Source: Sorangium sp. (GTDB lineage: Bacteria; Myxococcota_A; Polyangia; Polyangiales; Polyangiaceae). Taken from it: a stretch of 44,987 nucleotides of DNA. The first letter of the stretch is position 1. Every line of letters starts with the position of its first letter. Below are positions 19,443 through 28,770 of the stretch, piece by piece. Position numbers and translations under genes: made by a program. The notes under the pieces were generated by a model. The model saw only the letters and a program-made list of their open reading frames with translations, was not told where the DNA came from and searched no databases. The DNA lies in the NCBI GenBank assembly GCA_019695485.1, contig JAEUAF010000024.1, forward strand, positions 1 through 44,987, written 5' to 3'.

Positions 19443-20597
19443 CTAGCCAGCACCCGGCAAGCGCAGTAGCCGAGTGACGTTTGCGTCGAGCGCCGCGCGA
19501 GTCGCCGCGCGCACGGTAATGTGGCCGACCTTGCGTCCGACGCGTGGCGCTTTGTCGTAGAAGTGGAGATGCGCGGAGGGCACCGCCAACACCGCTTCGC
19601 GCGGCGGCAGATCGCCGACCAAGTTCAACATCGCACAGGGTTCGAGGACCTCTGTCGAGCCGAGCGGCAAGCCGAGGATCGCTCGTAGATGATTCTCGAA
19701 TTGGCTGGTTTCGGCGCCCTCGATCGTGAAATGCCCCGAGTTATGCACACGCGGCGCCATCTCGTTCGCGTAGAGCTCGCCATCTCGCAGGAAGAACTCA
19801 ATCGTCAGCACACCGACGTAGGCGAGTCGCTCGAGCACTTGCCCTGCGTACCTTTCTGCGGTCGCCTGGAGCGAGTCTCGGATGCCATCCGCGGGCGCGT
19901 AGGTCACCCGCAAGATCCCTTCGCGATGTCGATTTTCGACGAGCGGATAGAACGCGACCTTGCCGTCGCGTCCGCGCACGCACAACAAGCTGAGCTCGCG
20001 CTCGAAGGGAACGAAGCCCTCGAGGAGGAGCGGCTGCGCGCCGAGCTCGGCAAACGCCGCGTCGAGATCCGCCTCACTTCGCAGCACGGCTTGCCCTTTG
20101 CCGTCATAGCCGAAGCGGCGAGTCTTGAGCACCGCGGGGAGCCCGAGTTCTTGGACGTGGCTCGCGAGCTCCTCACGAGTAGAGACGGGCGCGAACGGCG
20201 CCGTGGGGACTCCCAGTGCGCGAAAGCACTCCTTCTCGAGGAGCCGGTCTTGAGCGACGGCGAGCGCGTCCGGCGGCGGAAAGACCTGAGTCTTCTGGGC
20301 GAGGCGGCGCGCCGCCTCGACGGGTACGCTCTCGAATTCGTAGGTGACGACGTCGCAGGCGCTCAGCCGTTCGAGCGCCTGCTCGTCGAGGTAATCAGCC
20401 ACCACGTGCTCCGCCAGGCTCCCCGCGGGGGCACTTGCAGCGGGATCGAGGAAGACGAACCTCAACCCCAAGGGGTAGCCCGCGAGTGCCATCATGCGCC
20501 CGAGCTGTCCCGCGCCCAGCACGCCAATCGTGAGCGACGGCTCGCGTCGGCTACTGTCGGGGATCGGAGGCTGCGAGGACACTTTGCGTGCGTTCAT
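19443..20597 (-). CDS. purK: N5-carboxyaminoimidazole ribonucleotide synthase
   Basis: ATP-grasp: [75 protein letters not shown]. Confidence 0.95.
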   Translation of the reverse strand: MNARKVSSQPPIPDSSRREPSLTIGVLGAGQLGRMMALAGYPLGLRFVFLDPAASAPAGSLAEHVVADYLDEQALERLSACDVVTYEFESVPVEAARRLAQKTQVFPPPDALAVAQDRLLEKECFRALGVPTAPFAPVSTREELASHVQELGLPAVLKTRRFGYDGKGQAVLRSEADLDAAFAELGAQPLLLEGFVPFERELSLLCVRGRDGKVAFYPLVENRHREGILRVTYAPADGIRDSLQATAERYAGQVLERLAYVGVLTIEFFLRDGELYANEMAPRVHNSGHFTIEGAETSQFENHLRAILGLPLGSTEVLEPCAMLNLVGDLPPREAVLAVPSAHLHFYDKAPRVGRKVGHITVRAATRAALDANVTRLLRLPGAG

Positions 20598-21093
20598 CCC
20601 GGTAACGCCGCAAGGCTTCCCGGATTCGGGGGTCGGTGTTTCCGAGCAAGGAGGCCGCGAAGAGCGCGGCGTTGACGGCGCCAGCCTTGCCGATCGCGAA
20701 CGTGCCGACCGGCACGCCTGCGGGCATCTGCACGATCGAGAGCAGCGAGTCCATGCCGTTCAGAGCTTGGCTCTGCACGGGAACGCCCAGCACCGGGAGC
20801 ACGGTCTTGGCGGCCACCATGCCCGGCAGGTGAGCAGCGCCGCCCGCCCCCGCGATGATGGCGCAAAGGCCGCGTGCCTCTGCGCTTGCCGCATACTCGA
20901 ACATCGCGTCCGGCGTGCGGTGTGCAGACACGATCCGCACCTCGTGCGCCACGCCCAGCGTTTGCAGCGCGTCGACGGCGTGACGCAGCGTTTCCCAGTC
21001 GCTCTGGGAACCCATGATGACGCCCACGAGGGGCCTGATTTCAGTTTGGGGGGTCACGGAAAGGAGCGGACTATTAGCTCTCCGAATTTCCAC
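20551..21093 (-). CDS. purE: N5-carboxyaminoimidazole ribonucleotide mutase
   Basis: [75 protein letters not shown]; upstream of and overlapping purK. Confidence 0.96.
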   Translation of the reverse strand: MEIRRANSPLLSVTPQTEIRPLVGVIMGSQSDWETLRHAVDALQTLGVAHEVRIVSAHRTPDAMFEYAASAEARGLCAIIAGAGGAAHLPGMVAAKTVLPVLGVPVQSQALNGMDSLLSIVQMPAGVPVGTFAIGKAGAVNAALFAASLLGNTDPRIREALRRYRDERTQSVLAASDPRQ

Positions 21094-21111
21094 GGCAAGG
21101 GGAGCCGCAGA

Positions 21112-21789
21112 TCAGGCTTGTTTCCCGCCATATTCCTGGCGGTAGGCGAGCAGACGGGCGTAGGTCGCGTCGTCGATCAGCGGATTTCCGTCGCGCGCCT
21201 CACGCAGCGCGGCCACGGCCTCGTCGATGCTCACGATGGCAAAAGCTGGTGCACCGAGCAGCGCCTGGAGCTCTGCGAGCGCGTTGAGCTCCGAGGTGCC
21301 GCGCTCCATGCGATCGACCGAGACCAAAAGCCCCGCGATCTGGACTTTGGCTGCGCCGGTCAGGATCGGCAGCGTTTCGCGGATAGAAGTGCCGGCGGTC
21401 GTGACGTCCTCGATGATGACGACGCGTTGCCCGTCCTCCAGCGTTTGACCGATCAGCACGCCGCCTTCGCCGTGCGTCTTGGCTTCCTTGCGATTGAACA
21501 CGAAGCCGACGTCCTTGCCGTGGTCTTCGGAGAGAGCCATCGCGGTGGCCACGACGAGCGGAATTCCCTTGTACGCCGGGCCGAACAGCACATCGAAGTT
21601 CGTGCCCAGGCGATCGACGAGAGCGCGCGCGTAGTAGCGGCCGAGTTGGCGCAGCTGGCTGCCCTTGGCGTAGCGACCGGTGTTGATGAAGAACGGGGTT
21701 CGGCGTCCGCTTTTGGTCACGAAATCGCCGAACGTCAGCACTCCGGCGCCGACCATGAAGTCGACGAATTCGCGTTGGTAGGCCTGCAT
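21112..21789 (-). CDS. pyrE: Orotate phosphoribosyltransferase
   Basis: SGRRTPFFINTGRYAKG, PRPP motif RVVIIEDVTTAGTSIRETLPIL; start MQAYQREFVDFM at 21789. Confidence 0.92.
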   Translation of the reverse strand: MQAYQREFVDFMVGAGVLTFGDFVTKSGRRTPFFINTGRYAKGSQLRQLGRYYARALVDRLGTNFDVLFGPAYKGIPLVVATAMALSEDHGKDVGFVFNRKEAKTHGEGGVLIGQTLEDGQRVVIIEDVTTAGTSIRETLPILTGAAKVQIAGLLVSVDRMERGTSELNALAELQALLGAPAFAIVSIDEAVAALREARDGNPLIDDATYARLLAYRQEYGGKQA

Positions 21790-21984
21790 TGTCGGGGGAG
21801 CTCTCAACGCGGCGCACTCGGCGCGTCAAGTGTCCGCGCGATGGGCACCCGGCCCGGTGGCCCGCTTGCCCGGCGAACCCTCCGCCGGGGAAACCCGGAT
21901 GGCTGGTCGGATTTCCACAAACCGGTGAAATGACGAAAGCATGACCAGCATATCGAAGGGCCTGCCGCTAGCTTGGCACCCAGA

Positions 21985-22806
21985 ATGACGGTCATTTTGG
22001 TGTTCTTCGTGACGCATTGGCTGGTGTCGGTCTTCTGCCAGACCTTCTTCTTGCACCGCTACGGCGCACATCGGCAGTTTGCCCTGTCCAAAGGGTGGGA
22101 GAAGGCGTTCCACCTTCTGACCTATTTGTCGCAGGGGCCGAGCTACCTGAACCCGCGCGCCTACGCGATTTTGCATCGCATGCATCACGCGTTCAGCGAC
22201 ACCGAGCGGGATCCTCATTCGCCCGTGTTCTTCTCCAACGCGTTTTCGATGATGTGGGCCACGAAGGCAAAGTACGATGACTTCGCCTATCGTCGTGTCG
22301 AACCGGAGAAGCGCTTCGAAGGCGGGTATCCCGACTGGCCCGCACTCGATCGCTTGGGGCAATCGTGGCCCATGCGCTTCGTGTGGATTGCCGCGTACAC
22401 GGCGGTCTACTTCGCGTTTGCGCCGAGCCCCTGGTTCTTTCTGCTGTTGCCGGCCCACTACGTGATGGGTCCGATCCATGGCGCGATCGTGAATTGGGGC
22501 GGGCACAAATACGGCTACCGTAACTACGCTGCCGCGGACTACTCGCGGAACACCTTGGTGTTCGACTTTCTCACGCTCGGTGAGCTCTTCCAGAACAATC
22601 ACCACGAGTTTGGGATGAGCCCGAATTTCGCGGCTCGCTGGTTCGAGATTGATCCGACCTATCCAATCATTCTGCTGCTCGAGAAGCTTGGAATCGTCAC
22701 CGAGCTGAGCGCGCAGCGCGCGCGTTTCCCGCGCCCGCGGGCGAGTGAAGCCGCTCCGGAACTCAGCGCGGCCGAGGTACCGGCGGCCGAAGTGCCGGCC
22801 GAGTAA
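21985..22806 (+). CDS. Fatty acid (acyl-CoA-type) desaturase
   Basis: His boxes HRYGAH, HRMHHAFSD and NNHHEFG; hydrophobic TMs; ATG 21985. Confidence 0.9.
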   Translation: MTVILVFFVTHWLVSVFCQTFFLHRYGAHRQFALSKGWEKAFHLLTYLSQGPSYLNPRAYAILHRMHHAFSDTERDPHSPVFFSNAFSMMWATKAKYDDFAYRRVEPEKRFEGGYPDWPALDRLGQSWPMRFVWIAAYTAVYFAFAPSPWFFLLLPAHYVMGPIHGAIVNWGGHKYGYRNYAAADYSRNTLVFDFLTLGELFQNNHHEFGMSPNFAARWFEIDPTYPIILLLEKLGIVTELSAQRARFPRPRASEAAPELSAAEVPAAEVPAE

Positions 22807-22810
22807 AGCC

Positions 22811-23530
22811 TCAGCGGCCAATCGGCAGAAACACGCGCTCCGCGTCGAGGGGCCAGCTCGCTGCCAGGGAGACGCCCTCGGTGTTGACATCGAAGACCTC
22901 GCAGCGCTCGGCGGTGAGGTCCAGCACGCTGCACGTGGGGCGATAGGCATGGTGCAGCGTGCCGGCGTTGACCACGCTGAGCTTCCCGAAGCGTCGGATC
23001 ATCGGCCGATGCGTGTGCCCATTGAGCACCAAGGCGTGCCGCGCGAGGGCCTGCAGGCGCTTCATCTCCGGCAAGGCGAGCACGTCACTCTCGGGCTCGT
23101 CGGGCTTTACTCCAACGAAGTCATTCTCGAAGAGGCCGTGGCAGAGCAAGATGCAGCCGATGCGGGTCGCAAGCTCACGCGTTCGCGGTAAGCGGCGCAA
23201 GTAACGCCGTGCGCGTGGGCCGACGTCACCGAGGGCGCTCGCCTCCGGCAATTCGCGCAACTCGCCGTTCAGCAGCCAGCGGTCGTGGTTTCCGGCCACG
23301 GCCAATACCGAGTTTGCCTCGAGCAAAGCTAGCGTCTCGTTCACGCCGCCAGGGCCGTCCACCAGGTCTCCGACTGCGACGATCTCCTCGACGCCCACGG
23401 CAGCGAAGTGATTGAGGGTGATCTTCAAGAGCTCGGTCTCGGCATGCACGTCGCCGAGCACGCCGAGCTTGCGGACGTGTCGCAGATCTTCCGCCTCGAC
23501 GGGGTTCGAACTCGGCGCGTCGTTCGCCAT
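22811..23530 (-). CDS. Metallophosphoesterase (calcineurin-like)
   Basis: GDVHAE, VAVGDLVDGPG, AVAGNHDRW, LNGHTHRPM motifs. Confidence 0.9.
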   Translation of the reverse strand: MANDAPSSNPVEAEDLRHVRKLGVLGDVHAETELLKITLNHFAAVGVEEIVAVGDLVDGPGGVNETLALLEANSVLAVAGNHDRWLLNGELRELPEASALGDVGPRARRYLRRLPRTRELATRIGCILLCHGLFENDFVGVKPDEPESDVLALPEMKRLQALARHALVLNGHTHRPMIRRFGKLSVVNAGTLHHAYRPTCSVLDLTAERCEVFDVNTEGVSLAASWPLDAERVFLPIGR

Positions 23531-23600
23531 CCTCGGAGCTTACACCGCGCACCGCGCGCGAGAATTCACGATCTGCGGCTCGGCGTGGTAGAGCCGGGGC

Positions 23601-24860
23601 ATGCGTGCGTCACGGCTTTTCCAGCGGCTGCGTGGTTCGATGGCTCGACTCCCGCACCAATCAACGCGATCGCTCGGCTCTCTTGGGGGGCGTGGCGGCG
23701 CGCTCCTGCTGCTTTCCGTGCTCACGAGTGCGGCCGTCGCCCTCGCAGAACCGCGCCCGGAGGGACAGGCGCCGCGCTCGGCGCCCCAGGCCGCGGCAGC
23801 GCCAAACGCCTCGGGGCACGTCGCTGAAAAGGGCGCCCCGATCGCTTCCCCCAGCGTCGCGCCCTCCAAACCAGCCCCGGGGGCGAGCTCCGGAGCCGCG
23901 AAGGCGCCGCCTGCGGGCTCGGCGACGCCGCCACACAAGGCGCCGCACGAGGCTTCTGAAAGCGGGGCGTGCCCTGCTGGCATGGTGCTGATCGAAGGCG
24001 ATTACTGCACGAACGTCGACTACGACTGTTTGCACAGTTGGTACGACGAGTCGAACAAGAAGACCATCTGTGAAGAGTTCAAGCCCGAGTCCAGGTGCGT
24101 CGGCGAGAAGATCAAGAAGCGCTACTGCATCGACATGTACACTTGGCCCAACGAAAAGGGCGCGCGTCCCGAGGTGATGAACCGATTCCACCAGGCCGAG
24201 CTGAAATGCGCCGCCGTCGGGCGCAGGTTGTGTACGGAGTCCGAGTGGACGCTGGCCTGTGAGGGGCCGCGCATGCTCCCATTTCCCTACGGCTACGTGC
24301 GCGACACGACCAAGTGTCTCGGCGACGTGGAGTGGGATTCCCCCGACATGAAGAAGGTCGCCAAGCGCGATCCCGAGGAGCTCGCGCGCCTCTGGAAGGG
24401 CGTCAGAAACGGCAGCCAGCCGGGCTGCATCAGCGAGTACGGGGTCGCCGATCTGCCTGGCAACGTCGACGAGGTCGTGGCGAGTGAGACCAGCGACGGG
24501 AGTTGGCGTGCCAAGTACGACAGCGTTCACACCGGCGGCCCCTGGTACAAGGGCGTGCGCAATCAGTGCCGTCCCAAGATCTACACCCACGATGAGGGCT
24601 TCTATTACTACTTCCTGGGCTTCCGCTGTTGCGCCGAGCCCGACGGAAAACCGACGGATCCGCGCACACCCCGGCAGATCAAAGAGCATTGGAAGCTCTC
24701 CCGCGTCGAGAATATCGCCGGCTTCAAGCTCGAAGACGTGAAGGAAAAGCTCGAGCTGAAGAAGAAGGGCGAGTGCCGCTGCAGCGAGAAGGATATCCGC
24801 TGCAAAACACTGTGCGGCACGCTGCTCGGGCCGAACGCGAAAGACTACCGCAAGGAGTGA
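23601..24860 (+). CDS. Secreted FGE-sulfatase (SUMF1-like) domain protein
   Basis: Signal-like N-terminus and Pro/Ala linker; CPAGMVLIEGDYC..., CIDMYTWPNEKGARPEVM, RRLCTESEWTLACEGP, FLGFRCCAEP. Confidence 0.8.
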   Translation: MRASRLFQRLRGSMARLPHQSTRSLGSLGGRGGALLLLSVLTSAAVALAEPRPEGQAPRSAPQAAAAPNASGHVAEKGAPIASPSVAPSKPAPGASSGAAKAPPAGSATPPHKAPHEASESGACPAGMVLIEGDYCTNVDYDCLHSWYDESNKKTICEEFKPESRCVGEKIKKRYCIDMYTWPNEKGARPEVMNRFHQAELKCAAVGRRLCTESEWTLACEGPRMLPFPYGYVRDTTKCLGDVEWDSPDMKKVAKRDPEELARLWKGVRNGSQPGCISEYGVADLPGNVDEVVASETSDGSWRAKYDSVHTGGPWYKGVRNQCRPKIYTHDEGFYYYFLGFRCCAEPDGKPTDPRTPRQIKEHWKLSRVENIAGFKLEDVKEKLELKKKGECRCSEKDIRCKTLCGTLLGPNAKDYRKE

Positions 24861-24884
24861 GGAACGGCAGACGCCTGCCCGGGT

Positions 24885-25352
24885 TCAAACACCCAGCAAT
24901 GTGACGCCGAGCCGCACCAGTCCGCCGGCAGCGATTCCGGCGAGCACGTCGTCGGCCATGATGCCAAGGCCTGGCGGGCGTAGCTCCTGGACACGATCGA
25001 TGAGCCACGGCTTCTTGATATCGAAGAACCGAAACGCGGCGAACGCGAGCAGCGGCACGATGACACCTCCGCGCCCCGCAATCCCCACGGCTAGCAACGT
25101 GCCGACGACCTCGTCGATCACGACCGCGCTCGGATCTTCATCGCCGAGGGCCTGGGCCATGCGGTCTCCGGCCCAAATACCCAACAGGGTGAGCAGCAGC
25201 GTCGCCACCGCATAGGGGCCAGCGCCGAGGCGTCCCAGGAGCCAGCACAAGGGTAGCGTACCGAGCGAGCCCACCGTGCCCGGCGCAACTGGCGAATAGC
25301 CGCACCCGAACCAGGTGGCGATACAACGCACGGGAAGCGAGGCGCTCGTCAT
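24885..25352 (-). CDS. pgpA: Phosphatidylglycerophosphatase A
   Basis: RCIATWFGCGYSPVAPGTVGSLGTLPL, VVIDEVVGTLLAV, FRFFDIKKPWLIDRVQELRPPGLGIMADDVLAGI; likely start at 25352. Confidence 0.93.
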   Translation of the reverse strand: MTSASLPVRCIATWFGCGYSPVAPGTVGSLGTLPLCWLLGRLGAGPYAVATLLLTLLGIWAGDRMAQALGDEDPSAVVIDEVVGTLLAVGIAGRGGVIVPLLAFAAFRFFDIKKPWLIDRVQELRPPGLGIMADDVLAGIAAGGLVRLGVTLLGV

Positions 25353-25380
25353 GGGCTCGCGCCTCACGGTAGCGCCAGGA

Positions 25381-26079
25381 TCACTGCGGTTCGTCGATGA
25401 GCTTGCAGGTTTCGGCGCGGCCGACCCACGCGGGTCCGTCCGGGTCGACCCAGCTCTGCTGCGGGTTCCAGCGCAGCTTTGGCGCATCCATGCGGCCTAC
25501 GAACTTGAGCTGACACTCGACCGCGAAGCGCGCGAGCTTATCCGGCAAGATCCCCAATGCGGGTTCTTGATGCAGCCGAAACGCGACGTCGGGGCGCGAC
25601 CACAACCCCGCCACGAACACCAGCTTGTTGTCGTACCAGGTGCGGTAGGGCTGCACGATGTTGAGCTTGTTGTTGGCGTCGTCGTTGCCCTCGTTGGGCT
25701 CGCGAGGCCAAGCGTCGGTCGGGGTCTTGTAGGCGCAATGCACGCCGTCGAATGCTTGCTCCGACGCGCAGGCGAGCAGATTGTAGTCCGCCGTCACCAG
25801 TGTGATGCGCACCGTGGACTTCGAGCCTACGGCAAACGACTCGACGTGAGTGGCTTCCGGCTCGGGCGGCTCCATCTTCTCGCCGAGCTTGGAGTTGGGA
25901 AGGACCGCCGCCGCGAGCATCAAGCCGCCAGCGATGAGGAAGCGACCCCCGATGACGGAATTCTCGTCGTCCATCGGCTGGTGGCGCCTCGGTCTCGCTT
26001 TGGGTGGTCGAGACGAGCCTCCGCCTCGTTCGTCTTCGGAATCGCTCGCGTCGTCGATATTCCCTTCGGCAGTCGCCAT
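25381..26079 (-). CDS. Hypothetical single-TM protein
   Basis: MATAEGNIDDASDSEDERGG... with TM FLIAGGLMLAAAVLP, then extracytoplasmic-like domain with three Cys; start could be 26127. Confidence 0.6.
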   Translation of the reverse strand: MATAEGNIDDASDSEDERGGGSSRPPKARPRRHQPMDDENSVIGGRFLIAGGLMLAAAVLPNSKLGEKMEPPEPEATHVESFAVGSKSTVRITLVTADYNLLACASEQAFDGVHCAYKTPTDAWPREPNEGNDDANNKLNIVQPYRTWYDNKLVFVAGLWSRPDVAFRLHQEPALGILPDKLARFAVECQLKFVGRMDAPKLRWNPQQSWVDPDGPAWVGRAETCKLIDEPQ

Positions 26080-26232
26080 CGCCGCCTCACATACCGCAAA
26101 TCGAGCCCCGGGCGGGAGGGGGCGCACTCCGAAGTCTCACGAAAGCGAGATTTGTCGGAATTTCTGTGGCGCCGCAGCGGTCAGAACCCGCCAATTTCGG
26201 GTTCGGGCCGGGTCTGACGCGGTGTCTGGTCT

Positions 26233-26946
26233 TCACTCGGCCGCGACGGCTGTCTGAGCGCCGGACAGGCTGGCGAGTCGGTTCACGTCGCGCAGGGTGA
26301 AGCCGCGGCGAGTGGTCTCCAGCAACCCCTCGCGCTCCCAACGCGACATGACGCGAATTGCCGTCTCGAACGAAGTGGCGACGAGTTCTGCCAGGTCGCG
26401 TCGCGACAGCGCGACGGGGATCTCGCTGGTCCCGTCATCGTAGTCGTCGCCGAAGCGGCCATTGAGCTTGAGGAGCAGCGTGGCGAGGCGAGCCTCGACG
26501 CTTCCTGCGCTCAAGACGTCAATCTTGTCGAGCAACGCCTCGACGTTCTTTTCAACCGCGCACGCGAGGGACAAGAAGAGCTTGGGGTCGCGCGCGAAAG
26601 CGGCGCGGACTTCCTCTCGTGGCAACGTGATCACCGACACCGACTCGCTCGCTGCGATGGCGTCCGCCGGGCTCGGGACGCCGCAGACCACCGCGTGGTC
26701 ACCAATGCTCTCAGTGGGCCCGACCAAGCCGCAGATTGCTCGGTTCTTGCTGCCGTGGCGGACCTCTTTCACCAAGCCCTTTTGAACGACCGCTAGCACC
26801 GGTGGCGTTTCACCTGCGCGCCAGAGGAAATCACCCCGGCGGTAGGTGACGTGACCAGCTTGGAGCGCCAGCTTGTCGAGTGCTTCGCGCGCCATTCCGA
26901 GGAACAATGTGGTGTGGGAGAGGAGGTCTGCAGTCGCCATTTGCAT
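26233..26946 (-). CDS. Crp/Fnr family transcriptional regulator
   Basis: cNMP-binding-like N-terminus (TLFLGMAREALDKLALQAGHVTYRRGDFLWRAGETPPVLAVVQKGLVKEV) and Crp-type HTH (VALSRRDLAELVATSFETAIRVMSRWEREGLL). Confidence 0.88.
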   Translation of the reverse strand: MQMATADLLSHTTLFLGMAREALDKLALQAGHVTYRRGDFLWRAGETPPVLAVVQKGLVKEVRHGSKNRAICGLVGPTESIGDHAVVCGVPSPADAIAASESVSVITLPREEVRAAFARDPKLFLSLACAVEKNVEALLDKIDVLSAGSVEARLATLLLKLNGRFGDDYDDGTSEIPVALSRRDLAELVATSFETAIRVMSRWEREGLLETTRRGFTLRDVNRLASLSGAQTAVAAE

Positions 26947-27174
26947 TGACACCCAAGCAAGGACTGCGCCGTGCTGCGCATGCGCTGATCTCTGGCCGCA
27001 AGTGAGCTCGCGCTGGGCAATGATGCCAGTCAGCCTGCGCGATTTTCGCGTAGGTCTGGGCAGGGCGCGCAACGCCTGCGGGCTCCTCCGCGCGAGGACT
27101 CGAATGCGGGGGGCTGTGGCCCCGCCTTGTTCCGCTGCTGACTGCGTATCCGCAACGATCCGGCCCCCGGCCCC

Positions 27175-28038
27175 TCAGCGACACCCTGCAAAGGCAGTCT
27201 CGAGCAGGACTTGGCCGAGGCGGTCTTGGCCAAGACGTCCGAAGTGAATTCCGTCGTGGAAGGGGGGTTCGTACTCCGGGCAGAGCCGCTCGGGGTCGCC
27301 GCAGGAGAGCAGCCCATGCGCGTCCACGATGTGGTCGACCAGGCCTTCGCGCTGCTGCTGCGCGATCCAGGCGTTGAGCTCGAGCGTCGCCCGCGCGCGC
27401 CGCTCGTTGTACCACTTGCTGAAGCCGCCCCAGGGGCTGACCGTGATCGCTATGACGACGAGCCCTTGGGCCTTCGCTGCGCGGTAGATGCGCGTCAGGT
27501 CGGCGCTGATCTTGGAGACGGTGCGCCCGGCGGTCTCGTCGCTATAGAGATCGTTGACGCCCCCGAAAACGACCACATGGGTGTAATCGCCCGGCAAGAG
27601 TGGCAACACCTCGTTCTCGAAGCGGCGCCGCATCTGATTGACCATAAAGCCGCCTTTGGCGAGATTGTCGAGGCGCGCGTTTGGGCAGGCTTGTAAGAGT
27701 TTGGTGAGGTAGCGTCCGCCGTGGACGCGCGGATCGCTCAGCGAATCCCCCAACACGACGACGTGAAGCGCACGCGCCGGCGTCGCGTTCCGCAGCGGAG
27801 CCGGAGCGGCTGGCAAGGCCGGGCCTGGCCCCGCTGACCCTGCAGCAGCGGGCACCGCCGTCGGCTCAGCACTTTCGCTCGGGCTTGTTGGCGGCCCTTC
27901 GAGCACCATCAACGGGGCGCTCGAGGGTGCTGGATTCGATGGCCGCTCCGACACGGCGGCCGGAGGGTCCGGACGAGGCAATTCGGCCCGGCACGCGAGC
28001 AAGGCCGCGAGCGAAAGAATAATCGACTTTGACAGCAT
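27175..28038 (-). CDS. SGNH/GDSL-type hydrolase, lipoprotein
   Basis: MLSKSIILSLAALLACRAE lipobox-like; LGDSLSDPR, GGVNDLYSD, DGIHFGRLGQ blocks. Confidence 0.8.
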   Translation of the reverse strand: MLSKSIILSLAALLACRAELPRPDPPAAVSERPSNPAPSSAPLMVLEGPPTSPSESAEPTAVPAAAGSAGPGPALPAAPAPLRNATPARALHVVVLGDSLSDPRVHGGRYLTKLLQACPNARLDNLAKGGFMVNQMRRRFENEVLPLLPGDYTHVVVFGGVNDLYSDETAGRTVSKISADLTRIYRAAKAQGLVVIAITVSPWGGFSKWYNERRARATLELNAWIAQQQREGLVDHIVDAHGLLSCGDPERLCPEYEPPFHDGIHFGRLGQDRLGQVLLETAFAGCR

Positions 28039-28064
28039 GGGCCTCGCCGGGAAACCCTAGCCCA

Positions 28065-28751
28065 GTGAGCGCCGCTGATGTGTACAAGAAGACGCGCAAG
28101 GTTCCCGACCTGTGGTGGAACGCTTACGTGTGCCGCCCGTTGGCGGCGGTCCTGGTCGCCCTGGTTCAGGGCACGCGCCTGACGCCGAACCAAATCACGC
28201 TGGGTGCGGTATTTGTGTGCCTCGGTGGTGCGCTGGTCTGGCTGTGGGTGCCTGGCTACGCTGGCCTAGTGCTGGGCGCTCTGCTGTTCGAGCTGTCGTA
28301 CGTCCTTGATTGCGCAGACGGTATGCTGGCGCGCTGGCGTGAAACTGCCTCCCCGACGGGGCACTTGCTCGACTTCTTGATGGACGAAATCAAGGCCTTC
28401 GTGGTTCTCGCGGCGGTAGCGGTGCGGCTCTTCTTGGAGCGCGCTGACGTTCGTATCCTCTTCCTCGGATTGTTTGGCTTGGTGTGTCTGGCGAGCGGTA
28501 TCGCGCTGACCACGTTTCTGAGGCGCCCCGAGATTGTGGGTCCGACGAGCACGGTGGCGCGTCCCACGGCGGGCCTTCTGGGCCTCGTCGAGCGCTTGGC
28601 GAAGTTCGTGATCCACTACCCGTCGTACATCTGGCTTGCCGCGCTACTCGGGAGAATCGAGTACTATTTCGTGCCGTACATCGCGGTGAACGCGCTGTAC
28701 GCGGCGCGCACGTTCCTGTCAGTCGGGCTGCGCTTCGGGCGTTCGGCGTGA
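28065..28751 (+). CDS. CDP-alcohol phosphatidyltransferase family protein
   Basis: Motif DCADGMLARWRETASPTGHLLDFLMDE matches D-x2-DG-x2-AR-x8-G-x3-D-x3-D; multi-TM. Confidence 0.87.
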   Translation: MSAADVYKKTRKVPDLWWNAYVCRPLAAVLVALVQGTRLTPNQITLGAVFVCLGGALVWLWVPGYAGLVLGALLFELSYVLDCADGMLARWRETASPTGHLLDFLMDEIKAFVVLAAVAVRLFLERADVRILFLGLFGLVCLASGIALTTFLRRPEIVGPTSTVARPTAGLLGLVERLAKFVIHYPSYIWLAALLGRIEYYFVPYIAVNALYAARTFLSVGLRFGRSA

Positions 28752-28770
28752 GCGCCTGCCGCACCAGGCG

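Noticed and set aside
20494-21933. 479-aa plus-strand ORF antisense to purE, pyrE and the end of purK
   Set aside because: Three well-recognised genes occupy the opposite strand; translation shows no domain and is rich in R/H/G/A.
24880-24900. GGGTTCAAACACCC resembling a tRNA T-arm/hairpin in the SUMF1-pgpA gap
   Set aside because: The intergenic gap is only 24 bp and the sequence includes the pgpA stop; no cloverleaf possible.
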